13,537 nucleotides of DNA from Deltaproteobacteria bacterium. GTDB lineage: Bacteria > Myxococcota_A > JAADFL01. Within the stretch, counting starts at the first letter, position 1. The number at the start of each line of letters is the position of its first letter. The position numbers and the translations under genes were made by a program. Location: NCBI GenBank assembly GCA_013152945.1, contig JAADFL010000188.1, positions 1-13,537 of the forward strand, given 5' to 3'. The notes under the pieces were generated by a model. It did not search any database and was not told the origin of the DNA. It saw only the letters and a list, made by a program, of their open reading frames with translations. This document shows, piece after piece, positions 1 to 6,836 of the stretch.

Positions 1-696
1 TGCCAGTCCCACCTTCGAATCCCTGCCCTGAAATGCACCGGTTATCGGCTTAACAAGCTTCTCAGGGAGAACCTCCTCCATGTCCAGTCCGATTTCCGGT
101 TGCAGCCATCGGCTAAGGCCGAACGAAGCCTGGTTGGCAAGAACGATGGTTCCATCTGTACTCACACCCACAACGGGTACCGGCAGGACAGCCAAAATCT
201 TCTGAACGATGTCCAGGCTGCGCATGCTCATGGTGAGACTGCTTTCAAGTTTTTGGTTCAGATGCAATAGCTCCTGGTTCTGGCGTCGCACCTTGTCAAG
301 GAGTTTCTTGTTCTCCCTGTACAGGGTGTATCGCTCGAAACACTGCCTGATCGTGGCCTTCAATTCTTCGGCGTTCCAGGGTTTGGGCATAAACCTGTAC
401 ACTTCTCCCTGGTTTATTGCGGAAACTATTGCCTCGGCATCTGCATAACCCGAAAGGATTACTCTTATGGTGTCGGGATGGAGTTTCTTCACCTCCCCGA
501 AGAACTCCACGCCTGTCATGTTGGGCATCCTGTAGTCGGACACGATCACGTGAACCTCGTGATCATCGAGCAAATCGAGAGCCTCGGCCCCGCTTTCGGC
601 AGTATTTATTTCGTAGCCCTCCTTGCGAAAGAGTCTCCTTAGCGACGAGAGTATATTTCTCTCGTCGTCCACCAAGAGTAGAGATGCTCTTTCCAT
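1..696 (-). CDS. Response regulator with PAS domain, C-terminus beyond window edge
   Basis: Seen: 232 codons are open from an ATG at 694-696 to the left edge, so the C-terminus is missing. A strong ribosome site (GGGAGGA, 5 nt from the ATG) supports this start. Residues 1-120 are a complete receiver domain: acidic pocket D10-D11, phospho-acceptor D54 (SDYRMPN), conserved S82, and K105 in the motif YRFMPKPW. A charged, probably coiled-coil linker follows (about 125-160), then the start of a PAS domain (about 165 onward, LPVPVVGVSTDG). Family knowledge: receivers with the INQGxxYRFxxKPW ending often sit in RpfG-like regulators with HD-GYP, GGDEF or kinase outputs. The output here is out of view. 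It starts 13 nt after the PAS-kinase stop, so it is the last visible gene of the three-gene operon and a natural partner of the upstream kinases. The partner assignment is inference. Confidence 0.9.
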   Translation of the reverse strand, partial: MERASLLLVDDERNILSSLRRLFRKEGYEINTAESGAEALDLLDDHEVHVIVSDYRMPNMTGVEFFGEVKKLHPDTIRVILSGYADAEAIVSAINQGEVYRFMPKPWNAEELKATIRQCFERYTLYRENKKLLDKVRRQNQELLHLNQKLESSLTMSMRSLDIVQKILAVLPVPVVGVSTDGTIVLANQASFGLSRWLQPEIGLDMEEVLPEKLVKPITGAFQGRDSKVGLA

Positions 697-709
697 GTAT
701 TCCTCCCGG

Positions 710-2365
710 TCACTCCTCCAAGTCGCTTGCATCTTTCAACGGAAGCACGATACGCACGGTGGTACCGTGTTCGGGCTTACTTGTGACAGTTATCTCACCC
801 CCGTGATCCTTGACGATCCTGTAGGTCGTGTACAGGCCGAGCCCCATGCCGGTACCCACTTCCTTGGTTGTGAAGAAAGGGTCGAAGATGTTTGCGATAT
901 GTTCGTCCGGGATGCCCGTTCCATCGTCCGAAACTTCAACTACTATACAATCCGTGTCGTTCTTACTAGATACGGTGATGGTTCCGTTTTCTCCAACCGC
1001 TTCGGCGGCGTTGACCAGCACGTTGTAGAGCGCCTGCTTGATCTTTGCCGGTCTGCAGCGTAATTTATGGGCTGCCGCAAGACTCAAATCGAGCCTGCAG
1101 TTTTCGGGCATAACAGGCCTTACCATGTCCGCAGCCGCCTCTATGCATGCATCTATACTGGTTTCCTGGACTTCGGACATGCCCAAGTGGGAGAATGCCT
1201 TTAGATCCATGACGATTTTCTGAACCCTGCTGCTTCCTTCCACTGATTCGGCCACCAGGGACCGGGAGTCTTCGAAAATAAAGTCCATGTCTTCTTCGCT
1301 CTCCGCCTTGCCCAGGTCTTCAAGCATCTTTTCGGTCTCTGCTCCGCAAGTTGGACTCACGTATGAGATTACCTCCCTGTATTTCTCTATAAGCGTCCGG
1401 AACTTATCCAGGTAATCTCCCAAGGTTATCAAGTTGCTCTTTATGTAACCCATGGGGTTGTTTATCTCGTGAGCTATTCCCGCAGCGAGCTTTCCGATGG
1501 ACGCCATCTTCTTTGCCTGTAGCAATTCTTCCTGGTTCTCCACGAGCCGCCGGTTCAGCTCTTCCAACTCGTTTTTCCTCCTTTCAAGTTCATCCTGGGC
1601 CGCTTTACGCTCGGTAATATCCCTCACAGTTGCCACTGCCCAGTACCCGCCCCTGTTCGGATACGATGCAAGGGAGAGCTCCACCGGGAACCTGGACCCA
1701 TTCTTGCGCACTGCTACCAGCTCAACCACCTTTCCGACCGCCGGACCCGAGCCCTTTTTTCGAAACTCCTGCATTCCATCCTCTATCAAGGGCTTGAACT
1801 CCGGGGGTGCAACCAAGTCGTGCAGGTCTTGGCCCTGTGCTTCCTGCTTGGTGTAGCCGAACATTTCCCGGGCCGAGCGATTCCAGACGACCACCTCTCC
1901 TTTTGCGTTCATTACTATGATGGCATCCAGGGCACTGGATGCTATACCGTCCAGCAGTTCCTTCTTCTTCGTAAGCGCATCTTCTGCGATCCTGCGACTC
2001 GTAATGTCTTGGAAAACCTCGAGCCGCAAGCAGGAAGAGACTATATTCGCCCTGAAGACGTTTTTCAAAATGCACACCCTCGAACCGTCAGGCCTTGTAA
2101 CCCACTTCTCGCCGGAATGCTTGGTCTCCACGCCCATCAACATGGGGCAGTCGCCGTGCTTGTCCGGGCATAGCCTGTCAAGACAAGTGGTGCCCACCAG
2201 TTCCCCTCTGGATTTACAGCCGAGTATTTCGAGGGCGGAGGAGTTGATGTAAAGAATCCTTTCATCTTCCGAGACGATCATTATGCCCATCGGAAACATG
2301 TCCAGGATTTCCCCTGCTGATTCCAGCCAGGAAAACCGGGAATCCCTATGGGCCAACTCTTCCAT
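710..2365 (-). CDS. PAS-PAS sensor histidine kinase
   Basis: A predicted soluble sensor kinase of 551 residues that would autophosphorylate and pass phosphate to a receiver. No transmembrane segment is visible. Domains in order: PAS1 about 15-122, PAS2 about 136-253 (ending in VRDITERK, the usual PAS/PAC exit), a charged coiled coil 255-288, and a HisKA-type dimerisation region with H299 in AAGIAHEINNP. The catalytic domain has an N box near 448-454 (NVLVNAAEA), G1 DDGTGIP 480-486, the F-box FDPFFTTK, and G2 GTGMGLGL 504-511. Two oddities: PAS1 is rich in cysteines (C50, C61, C66, C73), and about 92 residues separate H299 from the DLKAF segment, longer than in ordinary HisKA kinases. The ATG follows the preceding stop by 29 nt and has only a weak AGG ribosome site. 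There is no receiver in the protein, so the target is probably the response regulator encoded next or the receiver of the upstream kinase (inference). Confidence 0.92.
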   Translation of the reverse strand: MEELAHRDSRFSWLESAGEILDMFPMGIMIVSEDERILYINSSALEILGCKSRGELVGTTCLDRLCPDKHGDCPMLMGVETKHSGEKWVTRPDGSRVCILKNVFRANIVSSCLRLEVFQDITSRRIAEDALTKKKELLDGIASSALDAIIVMNAKGEVVVWNRSAREMFGYTKQEAQGQDLHDLVAPPEFKPLIEDGMQEFRKKGSGPAVGKVVELVAVRKNGSRFPVELSLASYPNRGGYWAVATVRDITERKAAQDELERRKNELEELNRRLVENQEELLQAKKMASIGKLAAGIAHEINNPMGYIKSNLITLGDYLDKFRTLIEKYREVISYVSPTCGAETEKMLEDLGKAESEEDMDFIFEDSRSLVAESVEGSSRVQKIVMDLKAFSHLGMSEVQETSIDACIEAAADMVRPVMPENCRLDLSLAAAHKLRCRPAKIKQALYNVLVNAAEAVGENGTITVSSKNDTDCIVVEVSDDGTGIPDEHIANIFDPFFTTKEVGTGMGLGLYTTYRIVKDHGGEITVTSKPEHGTTVRIVLPLKDASDLEE

Positions 2366-2394
2366 GTTCTACCTGCTGCGTATGAAGCCGTGCA

Positions 2395-3834
2395 TTATCG
2401 TGACCCTTTTTCGGAGGGTCCGGTGCAGGCAGCAACTGTGTCTTCATCGGCCGGAACCGGCATTTCGACCGTGAATGTGGTGCCTTTGCCAAGCTCGCTC
2501 TCCACCTTGAGTTCACCGCCATGTTTGCGTACTATGTCATTGGATATGGCCAGGCCCAGGCCGGTCCCCTTGCCAGCTTCCTTTGTAGTGAAGAATGGCT
2601 CGAATATCCTGGAGACTATCTCGTCCGGTATGCCGCACCCAGTATCACTGATGGCCACCTTCACCGTTCCTTCTTCCAACCTTGTCTCGATGCGCACTTC
2701 TCCTTTCTCCTCTATGGCCTGCGCAGCGTTGACAAGGAGGTTTAAAAAGACCTGGTTCAACTGGCCGGCAAACCCCTGTACAAGGGGAATATCACCCAGG
2801 TTCTTAACCACATTGCACTTGTACTTTAGTTCATTCCACACTATCTTGAGTGTGGACTCTATGCACGCGTTCAGGTCCACCGGCCCGGATTCGTCATCCT
2901 TTGCCCTGGCAAAATTTTTCAGATTCTGAACGATAGCTCTTACCCTGTGGGCGCCCTCCCTTGATTCTGCCAGGAGCTGTCCTATGTCTTCGATTACGTA
3001 ATCCATGTCTTCCTGGTCGTGCACCCGTTGGATCTCGGCTGCGACACTGCGGGCGGAATCCAAGTCACCGGACATTACAGACTTACACAGCTTTTTCATC
3101 AATCCATAGCATTTCCCGAAAATCTCCGTGTAATCGAACATTGTCTCGATGTTGCTCAGAATAAATCCCACAGGGTTGTTTATCTCGTGCGCTACGCCGG
3201 CCGCAATCTGTCCCAGTGTGGCCAACTTCTCCTGCTGGAGAATTTGGACCCGGTTCTTCTTGAGCCTTTCATGCGCCTTTTGGAGTGCATCCTTCTCGGC
3301 AACCAGCCTCTGGTTGGTCTGCTCGAGTTCTTTGGTCCTTGCAATTACCCCTTTTTCCAGTTTTTGCCTGCTTCGTTCGAGTTCCCGGATGGTCTTGTTG
3401 AGTTCTTTCTTGGTGGCTATGTTATCCAGCGTACGCTTTACAAGTGTGCCCAGGTAACTGATGAAGTCCCGTGTTTTGAAGGCAAAGTCCAGGGCTCCCA
3501 GTTTCATCATTTCCAGCACATTATTCGTATCCTCCACTCCGGAAACTACCAGGTACGGCGGCATCACCACTCCCTCTGGAAGCCGCTCGATTAGGTCCAC
3601 GGCATTAAACTGCTCCAAGTAGTAGTCAACGATGGCCAAGTCGAACGAACCACTATGAGCCAACATTTCGATTGCCTGGTCCACGCTCCCTGCCGTTTCG
3701 ACCACGTAACCATGTTTTTCGAGAGCCTTTACCTCGATTTTGGCTACTTGCTGATCATCTTCTACCACCAATATTCTTGCATTTTCGCTGGAATCCCTGC
3801 CTGATTGCCGTTCTTGTATTGCTTGGCTCGCCAT
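2395..3834 (-). CDS. Receiver-histidine kinase (REC-HisKA-HATPase)
   Basis: A predicted cytosolic kinase of 479 residues with an N-terminal receiver as its input domain. Receiver, about 20-135: acidic residues E25, D26, D27, phospho-acceptor D70 (LAIVDYYLE), S98 and K120. K120 is followed by Thr instead of the usual Pro. A long heptad-like coiled coil runs from about 138 to 200. The dimerisation region has H216 in AAGVAHEINNP. The catalytic domain has NLLVNAAQA at 365-373, G1 DTGCGIPD 397-404, FEPFFTTK, and G2 GKGTGLGLAI 421-430. The segment between H216 and NLKNF is about 92 residues and carries the block QEDMDYVIED, very close to the equivalent part of the next kinase, so the two look paralogous. 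A GGAGGA ribosome site lies 10 nt before the ATG. It is the first gene of the signalling operon, 29 nt upstream of the PAS kinase. REC-first kinases commonly take phosphate from another kinase and relay it; that role is inferred here. Confidence 0.92.
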   Translation of the reverse strand: MASQAIQERQSGRDSSENARILVVEDDQQVAKIEVKALEKHGYVVETAGSVDQAIEMLAHSGSFDLAIVDYYLEQFNAVDLIERLPEGVVMPPYLVVSGVEDTNNVLEMMKLGALDFAFKTRDFISYLGTLVKRTLDNIATKKELNKTIRELERSRQKLEKGVIARTKELEQTNQRLVAEKDALQKAHERLKKNRVQILQQEKLATLGQIAAGVAHEINNPVGFILSNIETMFDYTEIFGKCYGLMKKLCKSVMSGDLDSARSVAAEIQRVHDQEDMDYVIEDIGQLLAESREGAHRVRAIVQNLKNFARAKDDESGPVDLNACIESTLKIVWNELKYKCNVVKNLGDIPLVQGFAGQLNQVFLNLLVNAAQAIEEKGEVRIETRLEEGTVKVAISDTGCGIPDEIVSRIFEPFFTTKEAGKGTGLGLAISNDIVRKHGGELKVESELGKGTTFTVEMPVPADEDTVAACTGPSEKGSR

Positions 3835-4120
3835 CTTTTCTTCATCCTCCCATGATAATACTCGGAACTGGGTGGAAATTCTTGAGGAACCGGTGAAATT
3901 TTCCGTTGTTGTAGGCTTGTTCCGACGACCTCACCCACATCAGGGGCGACCCATGCGTCAACCCTGCAATCGACATCGGCCCCTAAAACACATGCCCTGC
4001 CAGGGGCCTGAATGATTTTTTTGCAACAATCGCTTGCCATTTTCCCTGAAAACGGGGTCTACTTTTTATATAGGAGGTTAATTATTGCCCTGGATTTAAT
4101 CATGCAGTAGGGAGAACCTC
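3835..4120. other. Divergent intergenic region between signalling operon and glycosidase-like lipoprotein
   Basis: This 286-nt stretch must hold the promoters for both diverging units. On the plus strand an AT-rich patch around 4061-4072 (TTTATA/TATATA) could be a -10 for the lipoprotein, but no good -35 is found at the right distance. On the minus strand a TATTAT lies close to the kinase ribosome site (3845-3850), again without a convincing -35. A GGCCCCT/AGGGGCC inverted repeat followed by seven T residues lies at 3978-4022. An open frame at 3762-4040 on the minus strand overlaps the kinase gene and looks spurious. No other gene is seen. Confidence 0.5.
3978..4022 (+). terminator. Possible terminator or attenuator hairpin in the divergent region
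   Basis: A perfect 7-bp inverted repeat, GGCCCCT (3978-3984) with AGGGGCC (4002-4008), closes a 17-nt loop. It is followed by TGAATGA and then seven T residues (4016-4022). A second, shorter hairpin (CCCT-GCC-AGGG) inside the loop uses part of the same right arm, so the two folds exclude each other. The 7-nt gap before the T run is longer than in a standard intrinsic terminator, and no plus-strand gene lies directly upstream. It could block antisense transcripts or act in a leader RNA. Confidence 0.3.
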
Positions 4121-5770
4121 ATGAAACACGCACGAATTCTTGATTTCGAATTTGGTGTAAAAAAAATGTCAAGATACTCTGCTCTATTCGCAGTACTCGC
4201 TCTACTTGTGTCAAGCCGGGTCGCTTGGCTTACAGGTTGCTCGCCAGGATCGAGTATTGCAAGCGATTCAGACACGGACACAGATACTGATATTGACACT
4301 GACACTGACACAGATACTGATATTGATATTGATATTGATATTGACACTGACACAGATACAGATACGGATGCAGACGCGGACACTGACACGGATACCGAAA
4401 CATTGCCCGGCGGCATGAAAAAAGGCCTGCTCGAGTTTCACGTGGTGCACAACCTTGCAGATGACACGTGCCTGTCAAAGGGAAACTGCCACCTTGAGAT
4501 ACAGGAGAGCGAACACATCTCCGATTGGCTCGGACAAATCGAAAAATACTCGAACATGCCGGTCTTGCATTTCGACGGTGCCATACCATGGCGTGAAATG
4601 CGCGATAGTCCGGCCCCGGGGCAGGATAGGGAAAAGTTCTATGATTTAAGAATCGATTCCAACCTGCGGGACTGGCTGAACGCGTTCGAAGCGCATTTCT
4701 CCAAGATGAAACAACATGACCGGAACCAGGGCCCGAACGGGTATCTGGCGGTGTCCCTGCTGTCAGGCGCCAGGAACAGCCTCGCAGAGTTGAGAAGCGG
4801 CGCAGACCAGAAGCCTGTGGCCATTGGCGGCACATGCCCGGATATCTCACCCGGCTCGGTCATCGAGGCAAACGTGGAAGGAAAGACGGAAAAAATCAAG
4901 ATTCTCGATGCGTATAAAAATTGGGTTCTGTACCTTTTTGCCAAGATTAGGCCGAGGTACCTTGCAATCATCGTGGAAATGAACATCTACAAGCAATTGT
5001 GCCCCGGCAGGTGGGATGGGTTGGTCGAGTTCTACAAGGAACTGTACGACGAAGTCCGAAAAGAGGTCGGGCCTGATATCGATATATTTCCAACATTAAG
5101 CCTGCCGCCGTTACTGGGCTTCGACTTCAACAGGTGCAACGCTCAAAACAAGTGGGTAAGCTGCTCGAAACAACCCGTGGAGCCGCCAACGCCTGATGTG
5201 CATGAATGCTACTCTCCTGACAAGGATACCCTGGAAAGGCTGTCGGCAGGAGACAGAATGGATATCCTTGCTTTGAGTTTCTATCCCGACTCCCTAATGT
5301 TTGCCGTGCCGGGCGAGATTGACCCTGTTTTGAGGGTGTACCCTGCAGATTGGGATGGTTCCTCCGACTGCTCCATGCAGACCAGGCTGGCGCCGCTGGT
5401 AGATCCTATCAAGGTCCTGGACCGCCTCGGCTGGAATGGACCGATTGCCTGGGCAGAGACCTCCGCCCGATCGTGCAGGACATGGGCATGGGTAAACAAC
5501 AGCCAACTCCCGCTCGTGGATGTGCCGTCGGATTCCATGAGCCAGGTTTTCTGGATGAAGCACTTGATCCAGGCCGCGAAGGACCGGGACTTCGAGTTCA
5601 TGGTTTGGTCGTTTCTTGCGGATTATGCACGGGTGGGTGTCTGGACCGTCAACAAGGGTATTCTGGACCCGGAAACCTTCGCCCTCTTCAACATTTGGCC
5701 ATGTTCGGGTATCACGGACGAGAACCTGGTGGAAAAACAGGATGTTGCAGGGCTTTGGCTCGGCAGGTGA
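4121..5770 (+). CDS. Lipoprotein with putative clan GH-A-like TIM-barrel glycosidase domain
   Basis: The 549-residue protein has a type II signal: hydrophobic segment about 21-37 and lipobox LTGC with C40 as the predicted lipidated residue, so it should be exported and membrane-anchored. Residues 49-92 are a low-complexity Asp-Thr/Asp-Ile linker. The mature domain (about 100-545) reads like a TIM barrel: a strand ending in Glu (IIVEMN, E286), LALSFYP near 383-389, and a late strand ending in Glu (IAWAETS, E446). Known: clan GH-A retaining glycosidases place the acid/base Glu after strand 4 and the nucleophile after strand 7, and GH53-type enzymes have a comparable SYYP segment. Assigning E286 and E446 to these roles is inference; the substrate is unknown and no family match could be run. 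The first ATG is chosen because GGGAG precedes it by a normal distance. A second ATG at 4166-4168 (residue 16) would give a more typical signal peptide but has a poor ribosome site. Several cysteines in the domain fit an oxidising compartment. Confidence 0.85.
   Translation: MKHARILDFEFGVKKMSRYSALFAVLALLVSSRVAWLTGCSPGSSIASDSDTDTDTDIDTDTDTDTDIDIDIDIDTDTDTDTDADADTDTDTETLPGGMKKGLLEFHVVHNLADDTCLSKGNCHLEIQESEHISDWLGQIEKYSNMPVLHFDGAIPWREMRDSPAPGQDREKFYDLRIDSNLRDWLNAFEAHFSKMKQHDRNQGPNGYLAVSLLSGARNSLAELRSGADQKPVAIGGTCPDISPGSVIEANVEGKTEKIKILDAYKNWVLYLFAKIRPRYLAIIVEMNIYKQLCPGRWDGLVEFYKELYDEVRKEVGPDIDIFPTLSLPPLLGFDFNRCNAQNKWVSCSKQPVEPPTPDVHECYSPDKDTLERLSAGDRMDILALSFYPDSLMFAVPGEIDPVLRVYPADWDGSSDCSMQTRLAPLVDPIKVLDRLGWNGPIAWAETSARSCRTWAWVNNSQLPLVDVPSDSMSQVFWMKHLIQAAKDRDFEFMVWSFLADYARVGVWTVNKGILDPETFALFNIWPCSGITDENLVEKQDVAGLWLGR
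4265..4402 (+). repeat. Hexanucleotide Asp-Thr/Asp-Ile coding repeat
   Basis: About 23 consecutive 6-nt units of the form GAY-ACN or GAY-ATT encode alternating Asp with Thr, Ile or Ala just after the lipid-anchor cysteine. Four GATATT units in a row occupy 4319-4342, and the run GACACA-GATACT-GATATT occurs twice (4277-4294 and 4307-4324), which points to growth by slippage or tandem duplication. Because the unit is two codons, gain or loss of units keeps the reading frame: it would change linker length without switching the gene off. The likely role is a flexible acidic spacer between the membrane anchor and the folded domain. Confidence 0.9.
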
Positions 5771-5859
5771 GCGGCAGGCATGCCGGATCCGGAACGAGGG
5801 ACCCTGGAAACGGGTTTCAACAAAGTGAAGAACACAAATGGACTATTCCTTGCCCTGTT

Positions 5860-5886
5860 TTGAAATAGTTGGCACCATGCTAAAAA
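5860..5886 (+). promoter_or_regulatory. Weak candidate promoter for the DUF4177-like gene
   Basis: TTGAAA (5860-5865) is followed after 15 nt by TAAAAA (5881-5886), and the TGC just before it would make an extended -10. The spacing is short, so this is only a candidate. The gap 5771-5926 before the small gene otherwise shows a short hairpin right after the lipoprotein stop (CGGCA-GGCA-TGCCG) with no T run, so read-through from the lipoprotein gene is equally possible. Confidence 0.3.
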
Positions 5887-5926
5887 ATATACCGCAGTCG
5901 AGCTGTTTGAAAAGGAGGAACCAAAT

Positions 5927-6070
5927 ATGCAGAAATATGAATACAAATGTGCTTTTATCTGGGGTTGGAGTAAAAGGACTACAAGGGTATTGAACCGGTA
6001 CGGTGCCGAAGGATGGGAATTGGTCACTGCCAACTGGGTCTGGTTCTACTTCAAGAGGCCCAAGCTCTAA
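5927..6070 (+). CDS. DUF4177-like microprotein
   Basis: A 47-residue open frame with a near-ideal ribosome site: AAGGAGG at 5912-5918, 8 nt before the ATG. The protein begins MQKYEYKCAF, has the central block LNRYGAEGWELV (residues 22-33) and ends with FYFKRPKL. Known: DUF4177 proteins are small and share an N-terminal YEYK strand, a G-x-E-G-W-E-L-V core and a C-terminal aromatic-FKRP strand; all three are present in order. There is no signal peptide or membrane segment, so it is probably cytosolic. The family has no established function. It sits 156 nt downstream of the lipoprotein gene on the same strand and converges with the phosphatase gene. The combination of ribosome site and family motif makes it a real gene despite its size. 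Confidence 0.82.
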   Translation: MQKYEYKCAFIWGWSKRTTRVLNRYGAEGWELVTANWVWFYFKRPKL

Positions 6071-6176
6071 ATTGCAAATGGCACCTCTACAATGAGAGGC
6101 GGGAACAACCAATCCACGTCGTTTGCACATTGCCGTGGCATATTGCAGAGCACGTTACCGGCCATGTCTACTCGGC
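6071..6176. other. Convergent intergenic gap with short hairpin
   Basis: Between the microprotein stop and the phosphatase stop there is a perfect 5-bp hairpin, CCTCT (6084-6088) with AGAGG (6095-6099) around a 6-nt loop, 14 nt after the microprotein stop. It lacks a following T tract. A second weak stem (TGCC-GT-GGCA) lies near 6130-6140. Either might help end transcription, but neither is a standard intrinsic terminator. Confidence 0.3.
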
Positions 6177-6836
6177 CTAAAGCAAATTCAAATCAAAGAG
6201 ATCCGATGGTGAACCCAGCAAGCTCCTTGCTTTGTTTCTTTCGAGTTCATCCCTGTCCCTGAAGCCCCAAAGCACACCGGCGGGATACATGCCGGCCTCC
6301 CTCGCAGTCTGCATGTCAGTGCCCGTATCTCCCAAATAGAGAAATTCTCCGGGTTCGATTCCCATGAGCGATGCAACGTAAAGCGCTCCTTTGGGGTTCG
6401 GTTTGGGTGGAATGCCGTCCTTTATTCCAAGAACGACTGAGAAATCGAACTTTCCCAGAAAATGCCTGACAGTCATCTTCGTGAATTCGTCGGGCTTGTT
6501 GGAAAAGACGGACTTTTCTATTCCCATGGCCTCTATTCGGGCGAGCATTTCCAGGACACCGGGATAGGGCCTTGTCTTTTGAGCCCACCTCTTCGAATAA
6601 TGTTCTCGCAACTCCAAGCTCATCTGGTCCACCAATCCGGCATCATCACCTTCATGTTCCGGCAATGACCTTCGAACAAGTTCGGGTACGCCATACCCTA
6701 CGAGATACCTGTATTCCTCGACAGTATGCTGTTCATAGCCTCGTGCGGCAAGAACCATGTTCATCGAATCCGCAAGATCGTCCAGTGTATCCAGCAAGGT
6801 CCCATCCAGGTCGAAAAGAATTGCCTTGAAACTCAC
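6177..6836 (-). CDS. gph: HAD-family phosphatase, phosphoglycolate phosphatase-like
   Basis: A 219-residue cytosolic hydrolase of the HAD superfamily, subclass IA. Motif I is FDLDGTLLD, with nucleophile D9 and acid/base D11. Motif II is S112 in VFSNKP. Motif III is K145 in PPKPNP. Motif IV is GDTGTDM, with Mg-binding D170 and D174. The helical cap lies between about 16 and 85. Length and motif order fit Gph, which removes 2-phosphoglycolate formed in DNA repair, but HAD substrate assignment from sequence is unreliable and a related phosphosugar is possible. The start is GTG (6834-6836), and its first bases overlap the TGA of the PDZ lipoprotein gene (GTGA, 4-nt overlap), so translation is probably coupled. 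A later ATG (residue 25) would delete motif I and is ruled out. It is the last gene of the five-gene operon. Confidence 0.9.
   Translation of the reverse strand: MSFKAILFDLDGTLLDTLDDLADSMNMVLAARGYEQHTVEEYRYLVGYGVPELVRRSLPEHEGDDAGLVDQMSLELREHYSKRWAQKTRPYPGVLEMLARIEAMGIEKSVFSNKPDEFTKMTVRHFLGKFDFSVVLGIKDGIPPKPNPKGALYVASLMGIEPGEFLYLGDTGTDMQTAREAGMYPAGVLWGFRDRDELERNKARSLLGSPSDLFDLNLL

Noticed and set aside
1453-3197. 17-nt identity between the two kinase genes as a sign of gene conversion
   Set aside because: The match encodes the invariant HEINNP motif, which alone explains it; the flanks diverge.
2348-3594. Several long plus-strand frames (for example 2348-2929 and 3019-3594) opposite the kinases
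   Set aside because: All lie opposite well-supported kinase domains and show no recognisable protein features.
3925-4022. Riboswitch such as cyclic-di-GMP type in the divergent region
   Set aside because: The conserved core sequences of that class are not found on either strand; only generic hairpins are seen.
4022-4039. Sigma54-like TGGCA...TTGCA on the minus strand upstream of the signalling operon
   Set aside because: The GG and GC are 12 nt apart rather than the required 10, so it does not fit a sigma54 promoter.
4073-4099. Possible tiny leader peptide (GGAGG then TTG-CCC-TGG-ATT-stop) before the lipoprotein
   Set aside because: Four codons with a TTG start and no regulatory codon pattern is too little to support.
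4230-4850. 206-residue minus-strand open frame opposite the glycosidase-like gene
   Set aside because: It is a shadow of a high-quality gene; its low-complexity end is the antisense reading of the Asp-Thr repeat.
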